From the NCBI RefSeq assembly GCF_024139115.2, contig NW_026943225.1, positions 124,001-188,000 on the forward strand: 64,000 bases of DNA. The letters are read 5' to 3'. Every line of letters begins with the position of its first letter. Position 1 is the stretch's first letter. The position numbers and the translations under genes were made by a program. Shown here in pieces: positions 1 through 13,400 of this stretch. The notes under the pieces are model-generated. The model made no database searches and had not been told where the DNA came from. It saw only the letters and a list, made by a program, of their open reading frames with translations. This stretch comes from Armigeres subalbatus (lineage: Eukaryota; Arthropoda; Insecta; Diptera; Culicidae).

Positions 1-3000
1 TGCGAATATTCAATTGGGTTGTTTTTTGTATTCTATCTGCGCGCCAAGAGTTCGCGATTTACGCATTTTGTCAATGCGCAATTCAATTAGATTTCATGTT
101 CGCAAAGTACACTGCGGCGGAAGTGAAGCAGAGCAGCGTGGTTGCGAATATTCAATTGGGTTGTTTTTTATATTCTATCTGCGCGCCAAGAGTTCGCGAT
201 TTACGCATTTTGTCAATGCGCAATTCAATTAGATTTCATGTTCGCAAAGTACACTGCGGCGGAAGTGAAGCAGAGCAGCGTGGTTGCGAATATTCAATTG
301 GGTTGTTTTTTGTATTCTATCTGCGCGCCAAGAGTTCGCGATTTACGCATTTTGTCAATGCGCAATTCAATTAGATTTCATGTTCGCAAAGTACACTGCG
401 GCGGAAGTGAAGCAGAGCAGCGTGGTTGCGACTATTCAATTGAGTTGGTTTTTGTATTCTATCTGCGCGCCAAGAGTTTGCATTTTAGGCATTGACAATT
501 CATTTAGATTTCAGTACACTGCGGCGGAAGTGAAGCAGAGCAGCGTGGTTGCGAATATTCAATTGGGTTGTTTTTTGTATTCTATCTGCGCGCCAAGAGT
601 TCGCGATTTACGCATTTTGTCAATGCGCAATTCAATGTTTTTTGTATTCTATCTGCGCGCCAAGAGTTCGCGATTTACGCATTTTGTCAATGCGCAATTC
701 AATTAGATTTCATGTTCGCAAAGTACACTGCAGCGGAAGTGAAGCAAAGCAGCGTGGTTGCGACTATTCAATTGGGTTGGTTTTTGTATTCTATCTGCGC
801 GCCAAGAGTTTGCATTTTAGGCATTGACAATTCAATTAGATTTCATGTTCGCAAAGTACACTGCGGCGGAAGTGAAGCAGAGCAACGTGGTTGCGAATAT
901 TCAATTGGGTTGTTTTTTGTATTCTATCTGCGCGCCAAGAGTTCGCGATTTACGCATTTTGTCAATGCGCAATTCAATTAGATTTCATGTTCGCAAAGTA
1001 CACTGCGGCGGAAGTGAAGCAAAGCAGCGTGGTTGCGACTATTCAATTGGGTTGGTTTTTGTATTCTATCTGCGCGTTTTACGCATTTTATCAATGCGCA
1101 ATTCAATTAGATTTCATGTTCGTAAAGTACACTGCGGCGGAAGTGAAGCAAAGCAGCGTGGTTGCGACAATTCAATTGGGTTGTTTTTTGTATTCTATCT
1201 GCGCGCCAAGAGTTCGCGATTTACGCATTTTGTCAATGCGCAATTCAATTAGATTTCATGTTCGCAAAGTACACTGCGGCGGAAGTGAAGCAGAGCAGCG
1301 TGGTTGCGACTATTCAATTGGGTTGGTTTTTGTATTCTATCTGCGCGTTTTACGCATTTTATCAATGCGCAATTCAATTAGATTTCATGTTCGCAAAGTA
1401 CACTGCGGCGGAAGTGAAGCAGAGCAGCGTGGTTGCGAATATTCAATTGGGTTGTTTTTTGTATTCTATCTGCGCGCCAAGAGTTCGCGATTTACGCATT
1501 TTGTCAATGCGCAATTCAATTAGATTTCATGTTCGCAAAGTACACTGCGGCGGAAGTGAAGCAGAGCAGCGTGGTTGCGAATATTCAATTGGGTTGTTTT
1601 TTATATTCTATCTGCGCGCCAAGAGTTCGCGATTTACGCATTTTGTCAATGCGCAATTCAATTAGATTTCATGTTCGCAAAGTACACTGCGGCGGAAGTG
1701 AAGCAAAGCAGCGTGGTTGCGACTATTCAATTGGGTTGGTTTTTGTATTCTATCTGCGCGTTTTACGCATTTTATCAATGCGCAATTCAATTAGATTTCA
1801 TGTTCGCAAAGTACACTGCGGCGGAAGTGAAGCAGAGCAGCGTGGTTGCGAATATTCAATTGGGTTGTTTTTTGTATTCTATCTGCGCGCCAAGAGTTCG
1901 CGATTTACGCATTTTGTCAATGCGCAATTCAATTAGATTTCATGTTCGCAAAGTACACTGCGGCGGAAGTGAAGCAGAGCAGCGTGGTTGCGAATATTCA
2001 ATTGGGTTGTTTTTTATATTCTATCTGCGCGCCAAGAGTTCGCGATTTACGCATTTTGTCAATGCGCAATTCAATTAGATTTCATGTTCGCAAAGTACAC
2101 TGCGGCGGAAGTGAAGCAGAGCAGCGTGGTTGCGAATATTCAATTGGGTTGTTTTTTGTATTCTATCTGCGCGCCAAGAGTTCGCGATTTACGCATTTTG
2201 TCAATGCGCAATTCAATTAGATTTCATGTTCGCAAAGTACACTGCGGCGGAAGTGAAGCAGAGCAGCGTGGTTGCGACTATTCAATTGAGTTGGTTTTTG
2301 TATTCTATCTGCGCGCCAAGAGTTTGCATTTTAGGCATTGACAATTCATTTAGATTTCATGTTCGCAAAGTACACTGCGGCGGAAGTAAAGCAGAGCAGC
2401 GTGGTTGCGAATATTCAATTGGGTTGTTTTTTGTATTCTATCTGCGCGCCAAGAGTTCGCGATTTACGCATTTTGTCAATGCGCAATTCAATTAGATTTC
2501 ATGTTCGCAAAGTACACTGCAGCGGAAGTGAAGCAAAGCAGCGTGGTTGCGACTATTCAATTGGGTTGGTTTTTGTATTCTATCTGCGCGCCAAGAGTTT
2601 GCATTTTAGGCATTGACAATTCAATTAGATTTCATGTTCGCAAAGTACACTGCGGCGGAAGTGAAGCAGAGCAACGTGGTTGCGAATATTCAATTGGGTT
2701 GTTTTTGTATTCTATCTGCGCGCCAAGAGTTCGCGTTTTACGCATTTTGTCAATGCGCAATTCAATTAGATTTCATGTTCGCAAAGTACACTGCGGCGGA
2801 AGTGAAGCAAAGCAGCGTGGTTGCGACTATTCAATTGGGTTGGTTTTTGTATTCTATCTGCGCGCCAAGAGTTTGCATTTTAGGCATTGACAATTCAATT
2901 AGATTTCATGTTCGCAAAGTACACTGCGGCGGAAGTGAAGCAGAGCAACGTGGTTGCGAATATTCAATTGGGTTGTTTTTTGTATTCTATCTGCGCGCCA

Positions 3001-6000
3001 AGAGTTCGCGATTTACGCATTTTGTCAATGCGCAATTCAATTAGATTTCATGTTCGCAAAGTACACTGCGGCGGAAGTGAAGCAAAGCAGCGTGGTTGCG
3101 ACTATTCAATTGGGTTGGTTTTTGTATGCTATCTGCGCGCCAAGAGTTTGCATTTTAGGCATTGACAATTCAATTAGATTTCATGTTCGCAAAGTACACT
3201 GCGGCGGAAGTGAAGCAGAGCAACGTGGTTGCGAATATTCAATTGGGTTGTTTTTTGTATTCTATCTGCGCGCCAAGAGTTCGCGATTTACGCATTTTGT
3301 CAATGCGCAATTCAATTAGATTTCATGTTCGCAAAGTACACTGCGGCGGAAGTGAAGAAGAGCAGCGTGGTTGCGACTATTCAATTGGGTTGGTTTTTGT
3401 ATGCTATCTGCGCGCCAAGAGTTTGCATTTTAGGCATTGACAATTCAATTAGATTTCATGTTCGCAAAGTACACTGCGGCGGAAGTGAAGCAGAGCAACG
3501 TGGTTGCGAATATTCAATTGGGTTGTTTTTTGTATTCTATCTGCGCGCCAAGAGTTCGCGATTTACGCATTTTGTCAATGCGCAATTCAATTAGATTTCA
3601 TGTTCGCAAAGTACACTGCGGCGGAAGTGAAGCAAAGCAGCGTGGTTTGCGACTATTCAATTGGGTTGTTTTGTATTCTATCTGCGCGCCAAGAGTTCGC
3701 GTTTTACGCATTTGCCAATGCGCAATTCAATTAGATTTCATGTTCGCAAAGTACACTGCAGCGGAAGTGAAGCAAAGCAGCGTGGTTGCGACTATTCAAT
3801 TGGGTTGGTTTTGTATTCTATCTGCGCGCCAAGAGTTTGCATTTTAGGCATTGACAATTCAATTAGATTTCATGTTCGCAAAGTACACTGCGGCGGAAGT
3901 GAAGAAGAGCAACGTGGTTGCGAATATTCAATTGGATTAGTTTTTGTATTTTATCTGCGCACCAAAGGTTCGCGTTTTACGCATTTTGTCAATGCGCAAT
4001 TCAATTAGATTTCATGTTCGCAAAGTACACTGCGGCGGAAGTGAAGCAAAGCAGCGTGGTTGCGACTATTCAATTGGGTTGGTTTTTGTATTCTATCTGC
4101 GCGCCAAGAGTTTGCATTTTAGGCATTGACAATTCAATTAGATTTCATGTTCGCAAAGTACACTGCGGCGGAAGTGAAGCAGAGCAACGTGGTTGCGAAT
4201 ATTCAATTGGGTTGTTTTTTGTATTCTATCTGCGCGCCAAGAGTTCGCGATTTACGCATTTTGTCAATGCGCAATTCAATTAGATTTCATGTTCGCAAAG
4301 TACACTGCGGCGGAAGTGAAGCAAAGCAGCGTGGTTGCGACTATTCAATTGGGTTGGTTTTTGTATGCTATCTGCGCGCCAAGAATTTTGCATTTTAGGC
4401 ATTGACAATTCAATTAGATTTCATGTTCGCAAAGTACACTGCGGCGGAAGTGAAGCAGAGCAGCGTGGTTGCGAATATTCAATTGGGTTGTTTTTGTATT
4501 CTATCTGCGCGCCAAGAGTTCGCGATTTACGCATTTTGTCAATGCGCAATTCAATTAGATTTCATGTTCGCAAAGTACACTGCGGCGGAAGTGAAGCAAA
4601 GCAGCGTGGTTGCGACTATTCAATGGGGTTGGTTTTTGTATGCTATCTGCGCGCCAAGAGTTTGCATTTTAGGCATTGACAATTCAATTAGATTTCATGT
4701 TCGCAAAGTACACTGCGGCGGAAGTGAAGCAGAGCAACGTGGTTGCGAATATTCAATTGGGTTGTTTTTTGTATTCTATCTGCGCGCCAAGAGTTCGCGA
4801 TTTACGCATTTTGTCAATGCGCAATTCAATTAGATTTCATGTTCGCAAAGTACACTGCGGCGGAAGTGAAGCAAAGCAGCGTGGTTGCGACTATTCAATT
4901 GGGTTGTTTTTTGTATTCTATCTGCGCGCCAAGAGTTCGCGTTTTACGCATTTTGCCAATGCGCAATTCAATTAGATTTCATGTTCGCAAAGTACACTGC
5001 AGCGGAAGTGAAGCAAAGCAGCGTGGTTGCGACTATTCAATTGGGTTGGTTTTTGTATTCTATCTGCGCGCCAAGAGTTTGCATTTTGAGGCATTGACAA
5101 TTCAATTAGATTTCATGTTCGCAAAGTACACTGCGGCGGAAGTGAAGCAAAGCAACGTGGTTGCGAATATTCAATTGGGTTGTTTTGTATTCTATCTGCG
5201 CGCCAAGAGTTCGCGATTTACGCATTTTGTCAATGCGCAATTCAATTAGATTTCATGTTCGCAAAGTACACTGCGGCGGAAGTGAAGCAAAGCAGCGTGG
5301 TTGCGACTATTCAATTGGGTTGTTTTTTGTATTCTATCTGCGCGCCAAGAGTTCGCGTTTTACGCATTTTGCCAATGCGCAATTCAATTAGATTTCATGT
5401 TCGCAAAGTACACTGCAGCGGAAGTGAAGCAAAGCAGCGTGGTTGCGACTATTCAATTGGGTTGGTTTTTGTATTCTATCTGCGCGCCAAGAGTTTGCAT
5501 TTTAGGCATTGACAATTCAATTAGATTTCATGTTCGCAAAGTACACTGCGGCGGAAGTGAAGAAGAGCAACGTGGTTGCGAATATTCAATTGGATTAGTT
5601 TTTGTATTTTATCTGCGCACCAAAGGTTCGCGTTTTACGCATTTTGTCAATGCGCAATTCAATTAGATTTCATGTTCGCAAAGTACACTGCAGCGGAAGT
5701 GAAGCAAAGCAGCGTGGTTGCGACTATTCAATTGGGTTGGCTTTTGTATGCTATCTGCGCGCCAAGAGTTTGCATTTTAGGCATTGACAATTCAATTAGA
5801 TTTCATGTTCGCAAAGTACACTGCGGCGGAAGTGAAGCAAAGCAGCGTGGTTGCGACTATTCAATTGGGTTGTTTTTTGTATTCTATCTGCGCGCCAAGA
5901 GTTCGCATTTTACGCATTGACAATTATTCAATTAGATTTCATGTTCGCAAAGTACACTGCCGCGGAAGTGAAGCAGAGCAGCGTGGTTGCGACTATTCAA

Positions 6001-6745
6001 TTGGGTTGTTTTTTGCATTCTATCTGCGCGCCAAGAGTTCGCGTTTTACGCATTTTGTCAATGCGCAATTCAATTAGATTTCATGTTCGCAAAGTACACT
6101 GAGGCGGAAGTGAAGAAGAGCAACGTGGTTGCGAATATTCAATTGGATTAGTTTTTGTATTCTATCTGCGCACCAAAGGTTCGCGTTTTACGCATTTTGT
6201 CAATGCGCAATTCAATTAGATTTCATGTTCGCAAAGTACACTGCGGCGGAAATGAAGCAAAGCAGCGTGGTTGCGACTATTCAATTGGGTTGGTTTTTGT
6301 ATGCTATCTGCGCGCCAAGAGTTTGCATTTTAGGCATTGACAATTATTCAATTAGATTTCATGTTCTCAAAGTACACTGCGGCGGAAGTGAAGCAGAGCA
6401 GCGTGGTTGCGACTATTCAATTGGGTTGGTTTTTGTATTCTATCTGGGCGCCAAGAGTTCGCGTTTTACGCATTTTATCAATGCGCAATTCAATTAGATT
6501 TCATGTTCGCAAAGTACACTGCGGCGGAAGTGAAGCAAAGCAGCGTGGTTGCGACTATTCAATTGGATTAGGTTTTGTATTTTATCTGCGCGCCAAGAGT
6601 TCGCGTTTTACGCATTGACAATTCAATTAGATTTCATATTCGCTATTTCAATAGTGTTTTAAAAGAGGCAAACAGATTTCAAGTTCGCTTAAGTGCACAT
6701 CGATGCATGGCAGTGAAGCAGAGCAGCGCTACTTTGTATCTTTCA
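1..6745 (+). repeat. Satellite array, 129-142 bp monomers with dimeric higher-order structure
   Basis: The whole stretch is a head-to-tail tandem array, about 48 monomers by length, and it continues beyond the left edge. Three monomer types recur. Type A is 142 bp (for example 142-283) and contains AGTTCGCGATTTACGCATTT. Type B is about 133 bp and carries AGTTTGCATTTTAGGCATTG. Type C is about 129 bp and lacks the CCAAGAGTTCGCG segment. Their order gives period-doubled blocks: A-C steps of 271 bp at about 891-1433 and A-B steps of 275 bp at about 2130-3504. All share a core with TTCATGTTCGCAAAGTACAC. The last monomers decay between 6600 and 6745. Long plus-strand frames here all end at the same monomer position and are not genes. 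The satellite family is not one I can name. Confidence 0.97.
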
Positions 6746-7145
6746 ATATATGTCTTATATTCTAGTAATCGCTAAAACTGGAAAACGTCCTTCATACCGT
6801 TTTTCATCTGCTATACTATTCCTACAACTTGACTAATAACAGGTAACTGTTAGATTTTTGAAATGATCAAGAAAACTCGTTACGGCGTCCAATTTGACGA
6901 TACTACTCATCGATTACTATATTATTGGGAACCAAATAACCAGGACAAACCTCTGTCACAGAACCTAACCCTCGGATTCCAATAAAATTTCGCATGAAGT
7001 TGGGGCGAGTCCAGAGATGTTCTCGGCTTGCAGTGGGCGAGTGATTGCTTCATCAATACCTTTTCATTCCCAATAGACCGTTAGAACATTATAAACCCCC
7101 GTATAAACCATTCGAAATACTATAGAATATTCGGTATTCAGAAGG
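6746..7145. other. Unique-looking spacer between two tandem arrays
   Basis: About 400 bp of AT-rich sequence between the satellite and the minisatellite. I see no open frame, terminal inverted repeat or RNA-gene motif. Confidence 0.5.
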
Positions 7146-7560
7146 ATCTCCGAAGAATTTCCTTAGAAATTTCAAAAGAACTTCAGAGGAACTTCCAAAG
7201 GAATTTCAAAGGAACTTCCGTAGGAACTTCCAGAGGAATTTCAGGAACTTCAAAAGGAACTTCAAAAGAAACATCCGTAGGAACTTCCGAAAAAACTTCC
7301 GTGGGTACTTCCGAAGGAACTTCCGTTGAAACTTTCGGGCGAATTCTCGGTGTAATTGCCGAAGGAACTTCAGAAAGATTTGCTGTAGGAACTTTCGTAG
7401 AAATTTTAGGGAGGAACTTCCGTAGGAAGTTCCGAAGAAAATTCTTCTTCCGAAGGAACATCTCAGAATCATCCTGAGGTATTCCTGAAAAACCTCTGGA
7501 AGAATTCTCGAAGGAACTTCCGTATGAATTTCAGTGAAAACTTCCGTAGACGTTTCCTAA
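7146..7560 (-). repeat. 12/24-bp minisatellite, block 1 (GGAACTTCC orientation, degenerate)
   Basis: Degenerate head-to-tail units built on GGAACTTCC with spacers such as GTA or GAA. This is the reverse complement of the orientation that starts near 7560. Unit spacing stays near multiples of 12 bp, so runs such as K-F-L-R in translation are by-products of the period. Confidence 0.85.
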
Positions 7561-10490
7561 TGAAGTTTTTTCGGACGTTGCTACGGAAGTTCCTTTGAAA
7601 TTCCTCCGGATGTTTCTTTTGAAATTCCTCGGAAGTTCTTCAGGATTTTTTCAGAAGTGAATTTAGAAATCCTCAGAAAGTTCCTTTTGAAATTCTTTCG
7701 GAAGTTCCTTTTGGAATTCCTCCTTTTCTCTTGGATTCCTTTGGAATTCTGCCAGAAGTTCTTCTTGCAATTCCTCCGAAAATTCCTTCTGGAGTTCATT
7801 TTGGAATTTCTCAGGGAGTTCCTTTTAGAATTCCTCCGGAAGTTCCTTCGGGAATTTCTACTAAAACTCCTGCGGAATTCTTACGGAAGTTCCTTCAAGA
7901 TATTCTCCAAACAATCCTCTGGAAATTCCACCGGGAGTTCCACCGGAAGTTTTTCAAGAATTCCGTCGTAAACTCCTCTGGCAATGCCTCCAGTAGTTCA
8001 TCTGGGAATACCATTGTGAATTCCTTTAGAGTTTCCTTCGGCAGTTTCTACGGAAGTTCAACCGGGTTTTTTTTCCGGAAGTTCCTTCAGAAATTCCTCC
8101 GGAAGTTCCTTCAGAAATTCCTCCGGAAGTTTCTTCACAAATTCCTCTGGAAGTCCCTCCACGAATTCCTCCAGAAATTTCTTCACGAATTCCTCCGGAA
8201 GTCAAGTTCCTCCGGAAGTTCCTACGGAAGTTCCTACGGAAGTTCCTACGGAAGTTCCTACGGAAGTTCCTCCGGAAGTTCCTACGGAAGTTCCTCCGGA
8301 AGTTCCTACGGAAGTTCCTGCGGAAGTTCCTACGGAAGTTCCTCCGGAAGTTCCTACGGAAGTTCCTCCGGAAGTTGCTCCGGAAGTTCCTACGGAAGTT
8401 CCTCCGGAAGTTCCTACGAAAGTTCCTCCAGAAGTTCCTACTGAAGTTCCTCCGAAAGTTGCTCAGGAAGTTCCTCCGAAAGTTGCTCAGGAAGTTCCTC
8501 CAAAAGTTGCTCCGGAAGTTCCTCCGGAAGTTCCTACGGAAGTTCCTCCGGAAGTTCCTACGGAAGTTCCTCCGGAAGTTCCTACGGAAGTTCCTCCGGA
8601 AGTTCCTACGGAAGTTCCTCCGGAAGTTCCTACGGAAGTTCCTCCGGAAGTTCCTACGGAAGTTCCTCCGGAAGTTCCTCCAGGAATTCCTCCGGAAGTT
8701 CCTACGGAAGTTCCTCCGGAAGTTCCTGGAAGTTCCTCCGGAAGTTCCTACGGAAGTTCCTCCGGAAGTTCCTGAGTTCCTCCGGAAGTTCCTACGGAAG
8801 TTCCTGCGGAGTTCCTCCGGAAGTTCCTACCGAACTTCCTCCGGAAGTTCCTGCAGGAGTTCCTCCGGAAGTTCCTGCGGAAGTTCCTCCGGAAGTTCCT
8901 ACGGGTTCCTCCGGAAGTTCCTACGGAAGTTCCTCCGGAAGTTCCTGGAAGTTCCTCCGGAAGTTCCTACGGAAGTTCCTCCGGAAGTTCCTGCGGAAGT
9001 TCCTCCGGAAATTTCTTCGGAAGTTCCTCCGGAAGTTCCTCCAGGAATTCCTCCGGAAGTTCCTCCAGGAATTCCTCCGGAAGTTCCTACGGAAGTTCCT
9101 CCGGAAGTTCCTACGGAAGTTCCTCCGGAAGTTCCTACGGAAGTTCCTCCGGAAGTTCCTACGGAAGTTCCTCCGGAAGTTCCTACGGAAGTTCCTCCGG
9201 AAGTTCCTACGGAAGTTCCTCCGGAAGTTCCTACGGAAGTTCCTCCGGAAGTTCCTACGGAAGTTCCTCCGGAAGTTCCTACGGAAGTTCCTCCGGATGT
9301 TTTTATGGTAGTGCCTCCGGAGGGTTCTACGGTAGTTCCTCCGTAAGTTCTTTTGGGAGTTCCTCCGGAAGTTCTTACGCAAATTCCTCCGGAAGTTCCT
9401 ACGGAAGTTCCTCCGGAAGTTCCTGGAAGTTCCTCCGGAAGTTCCTACGGAAGTTCCTGCGGAAGTTCCTGCGGAAGTTCCTCCGGAAGTTCCTACGGAA
9501 GTTCCTCCGGAAGTTCCTACGGAAGTTCCTCCGGAAGTTCTACGAGTTCCTCCGGAAGTTCTACGGAAGTTCCTCCGGAAGTTCCTACGGAAGTTCCTCC
9601 GGAAGTTCCTACGGAAGTTCCTCCGGAAGTTCCTTACGGAAGTTCCTCCGGAAGTTCTGATGGAAGTTCCTCCGGAAGTTCCTACGGAAGTTCCTCCGGA
9701 AGTTCCTACGGAAGTTCCTCCGGAAGTTCCTACGGAAGTTCCTCCGGAAGTTCCTACGGAAGTTCCTCCGGAAGTTCTACGGAAGTTCCTCCGGAAGTTC
9801 CTACGGAAGTTCCTCCGGAAGTTCCTCCGGTTCCTGCGGAAGTTCCTCCGGAAGTTCCTACGGAGTTCCTCCGGAAGTTCCTACGGAAGTTCCTCCGAAG
9901 TTCCAGAGTTCCTCCGGAAGTTCCTACGGAAGTTCCTCCGGAAGTTCCTACGGAAGTTCCTCCGGAAGTTCCTACGGAAGTTCCTCCGGAAGTTCCTACG
10001 GAAGTTCCTCCGGAAGTTCCTACGGAAGTTCCTCCGGAGGTTCCTACGAAGTAAGTTTCTTTGAAAATTCATCCGAAAGTTTTTTCGAGAATTCTTCCAG
10101 AAATTCCTTTGAGAATTCCTCTGGAAGTTTCTTCGAGAATTCCTCTGGAAGCTCCTTTTGGAATTACCCCGTATCTACGGAAATGCTTCGGAAGTTCATT
10201 CGTGAATATTTCCGGAAGTTCCATGGGGAATTCCTTCAAATGCACCTACGGAAGTTTCTCTGGAAGTTCCTTCGGAATTTGCTACGGAAGATCACACAAA
10301 AGTTCCTTCGGGAATTTCTCCGCCAGTTTTTCAGGGATATCTACGTTAGATCCTTCGGAGATTTTTTCGGAACTTCTTTCGGGAATGCCTCCGGAAGTTC
10401 CTTCGGCAATTCCTTTGGATGTTCCAGAAGATCTTTCAGAAGTTCCTTCGGGAATTCGTCCGGAAGTTTCATCAGCGGGAACTCCTGAAA
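7560..10490 (+). repeat. 12/24-bp minisatellite, block 2 (GGAAGTTCC orientation), homogeneous core 8190-10045
   Basis: The flanks (7660-8190 and 10045-10490) use a 24-bp unit alternating GGAAGTTCC and AAATTCC or GAATTCC. The core (8190-10045) is almost pure alternation of GGAAGTTCCTCC and GGAAGTTCCTAC, i.e. a 12-bp period with a 24-bp super-period. Because 12 is a multiple of 3 and no stop is present, all frames read through. They give E-V-P-P-E-V-P-T, S-S-G-S-S-Y-G and R-K-F-L repeats on plus and R-N-F-R on minus. These are not proteins. The core looks recently homogenised compared with its edges. Confidence 0.95.
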
Positions 10491-13400
10491 GAACTCCGAA
10501 TGAACATCCGAAAGAATTCCCGAAGGAATTTTTGAAAGAATTCCCGAAGGAACTCCTGAAGGAATTCCCGAATGAACATCCGAAAGAATTCCCGGAGGAG
10601 CTTCCGGAGGAATTGCTGAAGGAACTGACGGAGGAATTCCCGAAGGAACTTCCGGAGGAATTCCTGAAGGAACTTCCGGAGAAATTCACGAAGGAACTTC
10701 CGGAAGAATTCCTTGGGAACTTCGGAGGAATTCCTGAAATAATTTCCGGAACAATTCCTTAAGGAACTTTCGGAGGAATTCCTGAAATAATTTCCGGACG
10801 AATTCCTGAAGGAACTATCAGAGGAATTCCTGAAGGAACCTCAGAGGAATTCGTGAAGGAACTTCCAGAGGAATTCCAGGGGAATCTCTGAAGGATCTTC
10901 CAAAGGAATTCCTAAAGGAACTTCTGGAGGAATTCCTGAAGGAACTTTTGGAGGAATTTCTGATGAAACCTCCGGATGAATTCCTGATGGAACCTCTGGA
11001 GGAATTTTTGATGGAACCTCCGGAGAAATTCCTGAAGGAACTTCGGAGAAATTCCTGAAGGAACTCACGGAGGAATTCCTCAAGGAACTTTCGTAGGAAT
11101 TCCTGTAGAAACTTCCGGAGGAACTCCTGAAGCAACTTCAGAGGAATTCCTGAAGGAACTTCCCGACGAATTCCTAAAGAGGAATTCCTGAAGGAACTTC
11201 AGAGGAATTCCTGAAGGAAGTTCCGGAGGAATTTCGAAGGAACTTCCGGAGGAATTCCCAAAGGAACTTCGGAGGAATTCCTGATGGAACTTCCGGAGGA
11301 ATTCCTGATGGAACCTCGGAGGAATTTTGATGAAACCTCCGGAGGAATTCCTGAAGGCACTTCCGGAGAAATTCCTGAAGGAACTCACGGAGAATTCCTC
11401 AAGGAACTTTCGTAGGAATTCTTGAAGGAACTTCCGGAGGAACTCCTGGAGCAACTTCCAGAGGAATTCCTGAAGGAAATTCCTGACGAATTCCTGAAGA
11501 GGAATTCCTGAAGGAACTTCAGAGGAATTCCTGAAGGAACTTCCGGAGCAACTTGAAGGAACTTCCGGAGGAATTCCCAAAAGGAACTTCCGGAGGAATT
11601 TCCAAAGGAACTTCGGAGGAATTCCTGATGGAACTTCCGTAGAAATTCCTGATGGAACCTCCGAAGGAATTTTTGATGAAACCTCCGGAGGAATTCCCGA
11701 AGGAACTTTCGGAGGAATGCTTGAAGGAACTTCCGAAGGAATTCCTACAGGAACTTCTGGAGGAATTCCTGATGGAACTTCTGGAGGAATTCCTGATGAA
11801 ACTTCCGGAGGAATTCCTAATGGAACTACCGGAGGAATTCCTGATGGAACCTCCGGAGGAATTCCTGAAGGAACCTCCGGAGGAATTCCCGAAGGAACTT
11901 TCGGAGGAATTCCTGAAGGAACTTCCGAAGGAATTTCTAAAGGAATTTCTGGAGGAATTCCTGATAGAACTTCTGGAGGAATTCCTGATGGAACTTCTGG
12001 AGGAATTCCTGATGGAACTTCTGGAGGAATATTTGATGGAACTTCCGGAGGAATTCCTAATGGAACCTCGGAGTAATTCCTGATGGAACCTTCGGAGGAA
12101 TTCTGATGGAACCTCCGGAGGAATTCTTGATGGAACTTCCGGTGGAATTCCTGATGGAACTTCCGGAGAGATTCCTGATAGAACTTCCGGAGGAATTCCA
12201 GATGGAACTTCCGGACGAATTCCTGATGGAATTTCCCGAGGAATTTCTGATTGAACATTCGGATGAATTTCTGAAGGAAGTCCGAGGAACTTCGGAGAAT
12301 TCCTAAAGGAACTTCCGGAAGTATTCATGAAGGAACTTTCGTGGGTATTCCTGAAGGAACTCGCGAAAGAATTCACGGAGGAACTTTCGAAAGAATTCAT
12401 GAAGGAACTTCTGAAAGAGTTCCCGAAGGAATTCCTGAAAGAACTCCCGAATGAACATCCGAAAGAATTCCCGAAGGAACTTCCGGAGGAATTCCTGAAG
12501 AAACTTCCGGAAGAATTGCTGAAGACACATCCGGAGGAATTCCCGAAGGAACTTCCGGAGGAATTCCCGAAGAACTTCCGGAGGAATTTTCGAAGGAACT
12601 TCCGGAGAAATTCCTGAAGTAACTTCCGGAGAAATTCCCGAAAGAACTTCCTGAGGTATTCCCGAAAAAACTTTCGGAGGGATTCCTGAAGGAACTTCCG
12701 GAGGAATTCCCGAAGGAACTTCCGGAGGAATTCGCGAAGGAACTTCCGGGGGAATTTGCCGAAGATACTTCCGGAGGAATTCCTGAAGTAACTTCGGAGG
12801 AATTCGAAGGTAATTCCAGATGAATTCCGTACTAGCTTCGGAGGAATTCCTGAAGGACTTCGAAGATATTCCGATGATACTTCCGAAAGAATTCATGAAG
12901 GAACTTCCTGAAGAAACTCCCGGAACGAACTACCAAAAGAGCTTCGGTAGAAATTCTCAAAGGATTTTCTGAAAAATCTTCCAGAGGAATTTCCGAAGGA
13001 GCTTACGGAGTAATTCCCGAAGAAACGTCCAGAGGAATTCCCGGATATACTCCTCCGGATTTTCCAGATGAGTTCCTAAAGGAATTTCCGAAAAAATTAC
13101 GGTGGAGTTGTAGAAGGAACTTGCGAGGGAATTCCCATAGGAACTTCAGGAGGAATTCCGGAAGGAACTACCGGAGGAATTCAGAAGGAACTTCCAGAGG
13201 AACTCCAAAAGAAACTCCTGGACGAATTCCGAAGGACTCTAGAGGAATTTCCGAAAGAACTTCCGAAGGAATTTCCGGAGGAGCTTCGAATGCATTTCCA
13301 TAGGAACTTCCTAAAGAAACATCCGTAAGGAACATCCAAAGGAACTTCCGTAGAAATTCTTGGGTGAATTCGTGAAAAAACTTTCGGAGGAATTCCCGAA

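Noticed and set aside
142..6618. Dozens of 60-210 codon plus-strand frames
   Set aside because: All are the same satellite monomer read in rotating frames. They share a common end (N-A-Q-F-N) set by the monomer, so they are not genes.
8375..10064. Proline-valine-glutamate, serine-glycine-tyrosine and arginine-rich repeat proteins
   Set aside because: The 12-bp period keeps all frames open on both strands. No start context, signal peptide or non-repeat domain is attached.
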